Origin: Bifidobacterium sp.
GTDB taxonomy: Bacteria; Actinomycetota; Actinomycetes; Actinomycetales; Bifidobacteriaceae
Assembly (NCBI GenBank): GCA_024104275.1
Contig: JAGGHK010000001.1
Location: 248,001 to 312,000, forward strand
Direction of reading: 5' to 3'
Length of the DNA stretch: 64,000 bases
The notes beneath the pieces were generated by a model. The model saw nothing but the letters and a program-made list of their open reading frames with translations. It had not been told where the DNA came from and ran no database searches. Shown piece after piece: positions 57,670 to 64,000 of this stretch. Position numbers and translations under genes: made by a program. The first letter of the stretch is position 1, and every line of letters starts with the position of its first letter.

Positions 57670-58407
57670 ATGAACAATGACGAACACAGTCCAAAGCAGG
57701 CGGGTAATTCATCGATGACCCCGATTGACGAGCGCTTCACCGAGTTCCTGCTCGAGTCCGGTGCACTGAAATTCGGCGACTTCACGTTGAAGTCTGGCCG
57801 CCAATCGCCTTACTTCATCAACGCCGGTGCGTTCAATGATGGCCGCAAAATTGCCACCTTGGGTGCGTTCTACGCCGAAAAGATCACCTCGGCCATTGCC
57901 GACGGCATGCTTCCCAAAGACATCGCCACGATTTTCGGCCCGGCCTACAAGGGCATCCCGCTGGCGGTTTCGACGTCCATCGCACTCACCAGCATGCACG
58001 GCATGGAGGTCGGCTACACCTTCGACCGCAAGGAAAAGAAGGATCACGGCGACGGTGGCATCCTTGTCGGCACGCCGCTCGAGGACGGTATGAAGGTACT
58101 GCTCGTCGATGATGTGATGACCGCCGGCACCGCCGTTCGCGAAGTTGTCCCGAAGCTCAAGTCCGCCGCAAACGTCGATATCGTAGGCCTTGTGCTTTCG
58201 GTCGACCGTATGGAGAAAACCAAGGATTCCGACATGTCCGCCGTCAGGTCCGTCGAGCAGGAATTTGGCTTCCCGGTCCTCTCCATCGCCAACGTCCGCG
58301 AGATCTTCGCCGCCGCCTCCCGTATGGTCACCGTCGATGGCAAGCCGTTGCTCGACAATGAGATCAAAAAGCGGGCTTACGAGTATCTTGCACGTTACGG
58401 TGCGTGA
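57670..58407 (+). CDS. pyrE: Orotate phosphoribosyltransferase
   Basis: PyrE joins orotate to PRPP to give OMP, which PyrF decarboxylates. The 245-residue product has the PRPP-binding signature [14 protein letters not shown] near residue 140 and [14 protein letters not shown] near residue 38, with the flexible-loop lysines in [22 protein letters not shown] precedes the ATG at 57670. It ends the pyr cluster; the following gene is a damaged acyl-CoA synthetase. Confidence 0.95.
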   Translation: MNNDEHSPKQAGNSSMTPIDERFTEFLLESGALKFGDFTLKSGRQSPYFINAGAFNDGRKIATLGAFYAEKITSAIADGMLPKDIATIFGPAYKGIPLAVSTSIALTSMHGMEVGYTFDRKEKKDHGDGGILVGTPLEDGMKVLLVDDVMTAGTAVREVVPKLKSAANVDIVGLVLSVDRMEKTKDSDMSAVRSVEQEFGFPVLSIANVREIFAAASRMVTVDGKPLLDNEIKKRAYEYLARYGA

Positions 58408-58458
58408 CTTGAAACGTTGATGTATTTGGTCAATTATCTCTGTTGACGCTGATTTCTT

Positions 58459-59169
58459 ATGCTTGAAGTAAGACTTTATCCAGTATTACGCCAACAGGGT
58501 AGTCGCATGCAACAGGAGTACACACAGCCGTTGGTCAATCCGATCGAAAGTGACCGAAACGTCTTCTCGTTGCTTGACGGCCGTGCCAAGCGTACGTCAG
58601 GAGAGTCGTTGGTCGAGTACGTCGGCGACGACGGCAAGTGGAAGTCGTTTACGGCGACGCAATTTCGGGATAAGGTCATCGCGCTTGCCAAGGGACTGAT
58701 TGCCCATGGCGTCAGGCTGGGGGATTGCGTTGCGATTATCGCCCATACCTCTTGGCGGTGGACGGTACTGGATATGGCGTTCATGTCGATCGGCGCATTG
58801 ACGGTGCCGGTCTATGAGACCAATTCTCCGGCCCAGGTGCGGATGTTCTTCAACGATTCCAATGTCAGAATGGCGTTTGCGGAAGAGGACGCACAACGAG
58901 ACAAAATCGATGTCGTGCGTGATCCCTGCACCGATCTCAAGGAAGCGGCTGGGAACCCGATCGTCCGCGCCGAGGTCGAGCGTGCCGTCAACAAGGCCAA
59001 CGAACTCGTCTCGCAGGCCGAATCCATCCGCAAGTTCGAGATTGTTCCCGACGAATTCACCGAGGCCAACGGCATGCTTACCCCAAGCCTCAAGGCCAAG
59101 CGCCAGGTCATCACCGACCATTACAAAGCCCTCATCGACAACGTCATCTATGCACCGAAGAAGAGTTGA
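58459..59169 (+). pseudogene. Acyl-CoA synthetase with catalytic core deleted in frame
   Basis: The 236-residue frame matches the first about 160 residues of a FadD-type ligase (GDCVAIIAHTSWRWTVLDMAF, IGALTVPVYETNSPAQV) and then jumps, near residue 161 (about position 58939), to the last about 75 residues (NPIVRAEVERAVNKANELVSQAESIRKFEIVP). The AMP-binding P-loop, the YGxTE motif and the hinge, some 380 residues in the intact relative at 11535, are missing. The reading frame stays open, so a short protein could be made, but it cannot adenylate. It is most likely a decayed copy formed by recombination. Confidence 0.8.
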
Positions 59170-59255
59170 AATTACAAGTGCAGCTGTCGGACTTGCATTG
59201 TCCCTTTTGATGATGCGATAATAGAACGGCAAATACAACCAATGATGGAGCTGTC

Positions 59256-59708
59256 ATGACACGTGCGAGGAAACCAGCTGCGAAGACCGCGGTGAAGCCG
59301 AAGGGAAGACTTGTGGGGGAACTACGCACTGCCGCCGACATAGTCGCTCTGATCAGGCAGATCGTCACTCCCGAACAATTCCATCAGGCCGCGGATTGGC
59401 TTAAAGAACAACACTTCTCTGACCGATTTATCGAGCTGACGAAGCAGATTCATCTCTCGGACAGGCGTGACCCGCTTTCGACAGTCGAGAATCAATGTGA
59501 CGCTGTCGAAGAATTAATTCAAACGCGTTCCTCGTTACTTGACGACGATGCGCCGATTTCTTCGTGGCGAGTTGAGTTGGATAAATTACGCACTGGAATC
59601 AAACTCGTTGAAAAAGCGCAAGGCAACGACACCAAGAAAATCAAAGAGCTTGAAAAGCGAGCCGCTAAGTTGTACAACAGCGTATTTATTGCTGTTGTGG
59701 GTAAATAA
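59256..59708 (+). CDS. Unknown helical 150-residue protein
   Basis: The product has a Lys/Ala/Arg-rich start (about 1-20), then an all-helical body with a short coiled coil near residues 105-140, ending F-I-A-V-V-G-K. I do not recognise a family. ATG at 59256 follows GGAG with seven bases of spacing. It lies between the damaged acyl-CoA synthetase and the frameshifted gene at 59765, and its base composition becomes more AT-rich toward the 3' end, suggesting a different origin from the pyr operon. Confidence 0.65.
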   Translation: MTRARKPAAKTAVKPKGRLVGELRTAADIVALIRQIVTPEQFHQAADWLKEQHFSDRFIELTKQIHLSDRRDPLSTVENQCDAVEELIQTRSSLLDDDAPISSWRVELDKLRTGIKLVEKAQGNDTKKIKELEKRAAKLYNSVFIAVVGK

Positions 59709-59764
59709 TCTGTTCGTTCGGCTTTTTGTGAAGTTGCTTTAAGACTACCTGGGGGGGGAGAGAC

Positions 59765-59917
59765 GTGGTGAGTTCAGGAGATTTGGTTCCGGAGCAGGGT
59801 GACGAAAAATCAATCCAAATTGTCAAAGATGATAATGGGATCATGGTATTGGGCGATCATTTGCAGTTGAAGCATGGCTTCGAGATGCAGGACTTGGCCA
59901 GGATTCCAAAGAGATGA
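59765..59917 (+). pseudogene. 5' fragment of the frameshifted gene that continues at 59914
   Basis: A frame opens at GTG 59765 (or 59768) after GGGGGGGAGAG and stops at TGA 59915-59917, giving 50 residues that include D-N-G-I-M-V-L-G-D-H-L. Adding one G at about 59863-59864 would turn the following bases into A-V-E-A-W-L-R-D-A-G-L-G-Q-D-S-K-E and continue into the frame of the next gene. So the true gene probably spans 59765-61146 and has lost one base. As it stands, the stop overlaps the next ATG by four bases, so translation could still be coupled. Confidence 0.6.
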
Positions 59918-61146
59918 GTCGACGTGCTGTACAAGCATGTGGCAACGGGCTGCAAACTTTGGCTAATACGTCCTCTGCAAGCGGACGCTGGGTCAAACTG
60001 ACAAAAGAGTCAGCCGCGCAAGTAAAAAAATATGGCTCAACTGGTACAGGTGTGGTGCGTGGTGAGCATGGCAAGATTATCAGCCATCTAAAATTTGAAG
60101 ACTTGACAAAAGCTTCTTCTTTGGCCAACCCTGAGATGCTGGCTGGTGCTGGTGCTGTTATGACGCAGATGGCGCTTGAACAGTCCATGAAAGAGATTAC
60201 CGACTATTTGAATGAAATAGACAGCAAAATTGATGATTTATTGCAGGATCAAAAAGATCAGACGATTGCAGATTTGATGGGTGCTGCTCGGATGATTGAT
60301 GAAACCAAGACGATTTATGACAAGGTTGGGGTAATAGCAGATACGACCTGGTCAAAGGTTGATGATTGTCCGATGGATTTGGCGAGTGCGCAAAGTTATG
60401 CCTTGGTAAAGATCGGTAACTTGGTGAATAAGCTTACTGACGAAAAAGACATTGGTAAAGCTGAAAAATTGTCAGAACAATTGCTTAAGGACGCTACCGA
60501 TTGGATGTCGGTTATCGGGAAATCGATACAGTCGCAAGATGAATTGTATGTCATTGAATTGGACCGTGTACTTGATGAACAACCTCAAGAAGTTGAGCAG
60601 TACAAGGAGGGTATTAACACAGCTCGTCAAAAGCGTTTACATGATATAGCTGATGAATTTGGACAATTCAGCAGGAGAATTCAAAGTTCGGCAGATGCTA
60701 TTCGAATACAGAAGGTTTGGCATCCCAGTGCGGTAAAGGGTGCGTTGAAAAATCTGCAAGAGGTAAACAAACGCTTGTCTGGATTTGCAGTGGCCATTGG
60801 TGTTGGTGCAGATTCTATTGAAATCGAGATGGCCCCACATTGGAAAGACGCAGCGGGCAAACTCATAGTGGATACCACGGCAGAAATCGGTCAGGGTGCC
60901 AGACAAATCGGTAACGGTGCTGTGAAACTCGGTATGGATGCTGGTCAGAAAATCGGCGAAGGTGCCGGGCTCGTCGGCGATTTCGCCGGACAAATTGGAG
61001 AGAACCTCAAAGAAAGCCACGACAAACTAGCCAAGAAGCATGCAACTGAACGTGCTGAAGAGACCGATAGTCCTAAATATGAGAGGTTTGATGCTAAGAA
61101 GCAACTACATGACTTCTTGCCAAAACGTAAGGATTCAGAAAAATAG
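59914..61146 (+). CDS. Unknown coiled-coil protein, probably N-terminally truncated by a frameshift
   Basis: The 410-residue product has SGRWVKLTKESAAQV near residue 24, a hydrophobic patch ANPEMLAGAGAVMTQMALEQ (about 71-90), long amphipathic helices (about 90-270), and a glycine-rich stretch (about 324-365) with the triplet Q-I-G or K-I-G recurring. A charged Lys/Glu tail closes it. The pattern recalls large actinobacterial proteins of unknown function that begin with a similar WVKLT segment. The frame upstream reads A-W-L-R-D-A-G-L-G-Q-D-S-K-E directly into the ATG, so the gene once started at 59765. GC content is visibly lower than in the pyr genes. Confidence 0.65.
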   Translation: MSRRAVQACGNGLQTLANTSSASGRWVKLTKESAAQVKKYGSTGTGVVRGEHGKIISHLKFEDLTKASSLANPEMLAGAGAVMTQMALEQSMKEITDYLNEIDSKIDDLLQDQKDQTIADLMGAARMIDETKTIYDKVGVIADTTWSKVDDCPMDLASAQSYALVKIGNLVNKLTDEKDIGKAEKLSEQLLKDATDWMSVIGKSIQSQDELYVIELDRVLDEQPQEVEQYKEGINTARQKRLHDIADEFGQFSRRIQSSADAIRIQKVWHPSAVKGALKNLQEVNKRLSGFAVAIGVGADSIEIEMAPHWKDAAGKLIVDTTAEIGQGARQIGNGAVKLGMDAGQKIGEGAGLVGDFAGQIGENLKESHDKLAKKHATERAEETDSPKYERFDAKKQLHDFLPKRKDSEK

Positions 61147-61242
61147 CCAACACCGTTAGGCCAGACATAGATGAGCGGCATAGATCGGTTTAGGGAACTT
61201 TTGAGTATCAAATATTCTCTAGTTGTTTCTATCGTTTGATAA

Positions 61243-61437
61243 TCACGATTCGGGAGTGAAGATGTCTTCGATGGTGCAGTCGAAAATTGAGGCCAAACGG
61301 AACGCCAGTGGTAGGGAAGGGTCGAAACGGTCCTTTTCGATGGAGATGATGGTCTGGCGGCTCACGCCGGCAGCGTTTGCGAGGGCGGCCTGTGAAAGTT
61401 GGTGTTGCTGGCGAAGTTGTGGTAGGTGGTTTCTCAT
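61243..61437 (-). CDS. XRE-family helix-turn-helix regulator
   Basis: The 64-residue product is almost only a Cro/CI-type HTH: RQQHQLSQAALANAAGVSRQTIISIEKDRFDPSLPLAFRLASIF, followed by IEDIF. Such mini-regulators (YozG-like) usually control the membrane protein next to them. ATG at 61437 overlaps the stop of the upstream membrane-protein gene (ATGA), so it is translated second. A perfect 18-bp palindrome upstream of that operon (62031-62048) is a likely binding site. Confidence 0.87.
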   Translation of the reverse strand: MRNHLPQLRQQHQLSQAALANAAGVSRQTIISIEKDRFDPSLPLAFRLASIFDCTIEDIFTPES

Positions 61438-61979
61438 GCCATGGCCTTCTTGCGATAGGCGAAATAGGCGCATGCCATGGTAAGCAATCCGATGAGCATG
61501 ATGCCGAGCAGTGCGAACGCCGCGACGACACTGGGAATAGGCTTGTCGTAAAATGCCACCAGCAGGAGCAGTACCGTATCGGCAAGCGCCATTCCGATAA
61601 GGCCCGCGGACGTAGCCTGTGTGCGCCAGGTGTCTTCCACGTTCTCTTCAGGATGGGGAATCGTGCCGGTGATGGTCGTTCTGTCGACGATGGTCACCCA
61701 GCAGAAGCAGTCACTGCAACCACCGATCAGGACCGCCATCAATATGATGAACGTCCAATCGTTAAGTTGCGTAGGTCTGCGGATAAGAAAAACGATGACC
61801 CCGAATATGACACCAATGATGATTCCCGCAACGGTCGATATACCCCAAAGAGCGACTTTGCCGCCACCGAAAATGGTTTTTGTGCCGAAGACGCCGGTTG
61901 TCTTCTTTGCGGTTGTTTTATTCGATTCGGTTGCTTCGGCATGTAGTTGAGAAGTGGTGCCGGTCTGGTTGTCCATCAT
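61434..61979 (-). CDS. Four-helix membrane protein paired with an XRE regulator
   Basis: The 181-residue product has a Thr/Asn-rich cytoplasmic N-terminus (about 1-38) and four hydrophobic segments (about 44-66, 74-96, 123-143 and 150-172). Pairs of small XRE regulators with such membrane proteins are common in Gram-positive bacteria, but their role is unclear. GGAGG lies four bases before the ATG at 61979; another ATG follows directly. The Cys pair in GGCSDCFC (about residues 87-94) is unusual for a membrane segment. Confidence 0.75.
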   Translation of the reverse strand: MMDNQTGTTSQLHAEATESNKTTAKKTTGVFGTKTIFGGGKVALWGISTVAGIIIGVIFGVIVFLIRRPTQLNDWTFIILMAVLIGGCSDCFCWVTIVDRTTITGTIPHPEENVEDTWRTQATSAGLIGMALADTVLLLLVAFYDKPIPSVVAAFALLGIMLIGLLTMACAYFAYRKKAMA

Positions 61980-62030
61980 ATTCCTCCATTACAGTATCGG
62001 CGAAATAGCCCAATTCCGATAATTTTATTA

Positions 62031-62048
62031 AGTAAAGTAAACTTTACT
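62031..62048. promoter_or_regulatory. Perfect 18-bp palindrome upstream of the membrane protein/XRE operon
   Basis: AGTAAAGTAAACTTTACT has two exact 8-bp arms with a 2-bp centre. It lies 52 bp before the ATG at 61979 on the minus strand, the expected place for an operator overlapping a promoter. Confidence 0.55.
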
Positions 62049-62137
62049 ATGTAAAAGAAACTGTACATTGATGATTGCGGGCTGTCAACTTCCGCAAGTT
62101 GAGGCTGTGGTGTGCCCTATGAAAAAATCAGATTGTT

Positions 62138-62157
62138 ATTTCAAGATAATTTGAAAT
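62138..62157. promoter_or_regulatory. First ArsR/SdpR-type operator
   Basis: ATTTCAAGATAATTTGAAAT is an inverted repeat with arms ATTTCAA and TTGAAAT. It overlaps a possible -35 box TTGAAA (62151-62156) set 17 bp from TACAGT (62174-62179). It is probably bound by the regulator encoded at 62239. Confidence 0.6.
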
Positions 62158-62187
62158 TAATCGAAAAGTCCGGTACAGTACTCTTAT

Positions 62188-62207
62188 ATTTCAAAAGATT
62201 TTGAAAT
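62188..62207. promoter_or_regulatory. Second ArsR/SdpR-type operator
   Basis: ATTTCAAAAGATTTTGAAAT repeats the arms of the first operator exactly 50 bp downstream of it, and ends 31 bp before the start codon at 62239. Both copies are followed by TAAT. Confidence 0.6.
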
Positions 62208-62238
62208 TAATGTTGTACCAACGAAAGAGGGGACCACC

Positions 62239-62646
62239 ATGGGTGTGCATACCACGTTGTCGGCGCTCGCGGATCCGGCAAGGCGCGAGATTCTTCAGCT
62301 GTTGCGGCAGCGGGTGATGAATGCCGGGGAGCTTGCGCAAGCCACGGGGTTGTCGGCGTCGAGGCTTTCGTATCATCTCAAGAAGCTGCGCGAAGCCGGG
62401 TTGGTGACCGACAGCCGCGATGGCACGACCATCTGGTACGAGCCGAATCTGACCGTCCTCGATGACACCATCGTCTGGTTGAAGGAGCTGCAGCGCGATG
62501 AAGCGGTTTCGAAGGCTTCAAGTTACGGGTTGAAATCGGCGAAGGTCAATACGGCTGGCCCCGTAACCGGTCAGATGGTGGTCGAAACGGCAAAGAATGA
62601 CAAGGCCAAGAAAAATAGGGGGAACAGTCATGGGAAACGATATTGA
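62239..62646 (+). CDS. ArsR-family repressor (SdpR-like)
   Basis: The 135-residue product has a winged HTH with LSALADPARREILQLLRQRVMNAGELAQATGLSASRLSYHLKKLREAGLV, as in ArsR and SdpR. It has no obvious metal-binding Cys motif, which favours the SdpR type over a metal sensor. It overlaps the next gene, encoding an SdpI-like protein, by 17 bp. In Bacillus, SdpR represses the operon until SdpI sequesters it after the toxin SdpC binds; a similar circuit here is inferred. Confidence 0.85.
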   Translation: MGVHTTLSALADPARREILQLLRQRVMNAGELAQATGLSASRLSYHLKKLREAGLVTDSRDGTTIWYEPNLTVLDDTIVWLKELQRDEAVSKASSYGLKSAKVNTAGPVTGQMVVETAKNDKAKKNRGNSHGKRY

Positions 62647-63469
62647 TAAACCGCACACGAAAGCGGAATCAATGGAGACTGATGCCTCTGGAATCCAAAG
62701 ACATGAGGGCAACGGTTCTGAAAAAGCAGTAAAACGTAGTTGGAAGGCCGTGATCGCCGGTGCGAGGAACTGGAACCTCGCGATGGTGCTGCTTGGCCTG
62801 TTGCCGCTGATCATCACGCTGCTTGCCTTGCCGCATATGCCGGATATTGTACCGGCGCATTACAACGCGAGCGGTGAGCTGGACCGTTGGGGCAGCAAAT
62901 GCGAGAACCTCATTCTACCTGTGTTGTCGTTGCTGATATGTGCGGTCTGGCTGGTGTGCGAGATTCCCCTTGAACGCGCCGTGCGTGAAGAGTCGAATTC
63001 GGAGATGAGCCCGAAGACGACGGTACGCACGTGGGCGATCGGTGGGTGCTGCATGTTCGCGGTCTTCAACGTCATGACCGTTTGGATCGTAGCCGACGCC
63101 TTCGGCAGGGGGCGTGCCGGATCGGCAATACCGTTGGAACCGATGCTGAACGTCGCCACCGGACTGGTGTTCATCGTCATCGGCAACGTCATGCCGAACA
63201 CCAGACCGAACAGGTTGAGCGGCATCCGTGTGCCCGGTGCGTTCCGCAGCCGCGAATCATGGCGACGGTGCCAACGCTTCGGGGGATTCGCGTTCATTCT
63301 CGCAGGCGTGGTCCTGGTGGTCTTCGGCCTGGCCATGCGCACCTACGACATAGCGAATCTGTACGCCATTCTTGCCGTAGCGCTTCTCATCGTGGTGGCG
63401 TGTTCCGTCTACAGCGTCTATGTCGGCAGGAAGTACGGAGATATCGGCGGCCCGATCAATGGTCGGTGA
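62630..63469 (+). CDS. SdpI-family membrane protein (DUF1648 plus SdpI)
   Basis: The 279-residue product begins with a polar tail, then a DUF1648-type segment with LPHMPDIVPAHYNASGELDRWGSK, and six to seven hydrophobic segments. The C-terminal half has the SdpI motif IGNVMPNTRPNRLSGIRVPGAFRSRESW. SdpI proteins give immunity to membrane-active toxins of the SDP type and signal to SdpR. I chose ATG at 62630 because GGGGGA lies upstream. No sdpC-like toxin gene is in the window. Confidence 0.85.
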   Translation: MGNDIDKPHTKAESMETDASGIQRHEGNGSEKAVKRSWKAVIAGARNWNLAMVLLGLLPLIITLLALPHMPDIVPAHYNASGELDRWGSKCENLILPVLSLLICAVWLVCEIPLERAVREESNSEMSPKTTVRTWAIGGCCMFAVFNVMTVWIVADAFGRGRAGSAIPLEPMLNVATGLVFIVIGNVMPNTRPNRLSGIRVPGAFRSRESWRRCQRFGGFAFILAGVVLVVFGLAMRTYDIANLYAILAVALLIVVACSVYSVYVGRKYGDIGGPINGR

Positions 63470-63565
63470 GATTACCTCGTGATGTGTTTGATCGCCGTGT
63501 CATACAAATGAAAAGTATAATAAGGCTTGCAGTCGTCTGGGAACAAGGAGGATTGCAAGCTTCGT

Positions 63566-64000
63566 CTATTCGATCAGTGTGTAGCCGTGGCTGGCGATGA
63601 CGGACTTGAGCTTCTCCAGGTAGCTTTCGGCGGCGTTGGAGAGGTTGGCGCGTTCATTGGTGATCCAGCCGAGCAGCATCGTTTCGTCGGTGTCGAGCGG
63701 GACGGTGACGATCTTCTCGTTGTTGAGGTCACCGTTGTCGATGCCGGTGCACACCGTGTATCCGTTGAGCCCGATGATGAAGTTCAGGATCGTGGCGCGG
63801 TCGGTGACGGTGATGAGTTTGGGGGAGTCCTTGGGCCAGACCGCTTCCTCGGCGAAATAGAAACTGCCCTCCTCGCCCTGCTCGTACTGGATGAACGGGT
63901 ACGGCTTGAGATCGTCCATCGTGACCTTTTTTCTGGTCGCAAGCGGGTTGTTACGTGAGATAAACACGTGCAACGGCGCGCGGAAGAGCGGATGGAATTC
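63566..64000 (-). CDS. LysR-family regulator, C-terminal effector domain (partial)
   Basis: The minus-strand frame is open to the window edge and gives the last about 144 residues. It reads FHPLFRAPLHVFISRNNPLA, with DLKPYPFIQYEQGEEG, VTDRATILNFIIGLNGYTVCTGI and a C-terminal helix. This is the substrate-binding half of a LysR-type regulator; the HTH half lies beyond 64000. The ligand and target genes cannot be told. It is convergent with the SdpI-like gene, 96 bp away. Confidence 0.8.
   Translation of the reverse strand, partial: EFHPLFRAPLHVFISRNNPLATRKKVTMDDLKPYPFIQYEQGEEGSFYFAEEAVWPKDSPKLITVTDRATILNFIIGLNGYTVCTGIDNGDLNNEKIVTVPLDTDETMLLGWITNERANLSNAAESYLEKLKSVIASHGYTLIE

Noticed and set aside
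62239..62646. Metal-sensing ArsR regulator
   Set aside because: No cysteine or histidine pair typical of ArsR/SmtB sensors is visible, and the partner is an SdpI-like protein, not a metal pump.

Overview
The window is a chromosomal segment from a Bifidobacterium or a very close relative in the Bifidobacteriaceae. This is inferred from the high but not extreme GC content, the actinobacterial SufU-type Fe-S system, the actinobacterial GlgA/GlgC pair, the rpsT/lepA divergence, the pyrB-I-C-F-K-D-E order, and the wording of many proteins. No rRNA operon, prophage, complete insertion sequence or CRISPR array is visible. One tRNA gene (Leu, anticodon GAG) lies on the minus strand at 4132-4220.

Layout. 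1-1400: end of a suf operon (sufS tail, sufU, DUF59/SufT-like). 1490-3992, minus strand: glgC and a TrmH/SpoU-type RNA methyltransferase. 4132-11270: tRNA-Leu, then on the plus strand a polysaccharide deacetylase, rsmE, and the compact cluster HIT-phoH-ybeY-CBS/CorC protein-era, which links RNA maturation and ribosome assembly. 11535-14859, minus strand: acyl-CoA synthetase and a membrane-anchored alpha/beta hydrolase. 15141-18074: ribosomal protein L25, ilvE and a TRIC/YicG-type channel. 18247-19316: a zinc alcohol dehydrogenase broken by a single-base deletion. 19617-22029: divergent rpsT and lepA.

22131-29854 looks like an accessory block inserted between lepA and hemW, which are neighbours in many Gram-positive genomes. 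It holds a nitroreductase, a DinJ-YafQ toxin-antitoxin pair, a previously unlabelled array of 33-bp degenerate tandem repeats, a two-component system, and a divergent three-gene ABC exporter that the system probably controls. 29952-43637 returns to core metabolism: hemW, gltB-gltD, glgA, a lone ABC ATPase, a D-2-hydroxyacid dehydrogenase, trmI and small membrane proteins. A MITE-like nest of hairpins sits at 37598-37760. 43754-51021 carries metE, metF and glnE. 51408-58407 is the complete UMP pathway apart from carbamoyl-phosphate synthase: pyrB, pyrI, pyrC, pyrF, pyrK, pyrD, pyrE.

58459-64000 is again accessory and decaying. It holds an acyl-CoA synthetase that has lost its whole catalytic core in frame, a lower-GC pair of unknown genes of which the second carries a single-base frameshift, an XRE-regulator/membrane-protein pair with a perfect 18-bp palindrome upstream, an ArsR/SdpI pair resembling the Bacillus SdpR-SdpI immunity operon with two operators exactly 50 bp apart, and the end of a LysR regulator running off the edge.

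The most notable observations are the 33-bp array, the frameshifted 59765-61146 gene, the twin-operator SdpRI-like module, the nested hairpin element, and a recurrent habit of Asn/Asp/Ser/Thr-rich insertions inside otherwise conserved enzymes (Era, TrmH-type methyltransferase, HemW, TrmI, PyrC, GlnE). All functional calls rest on reading motifs by eye; no database search was run.
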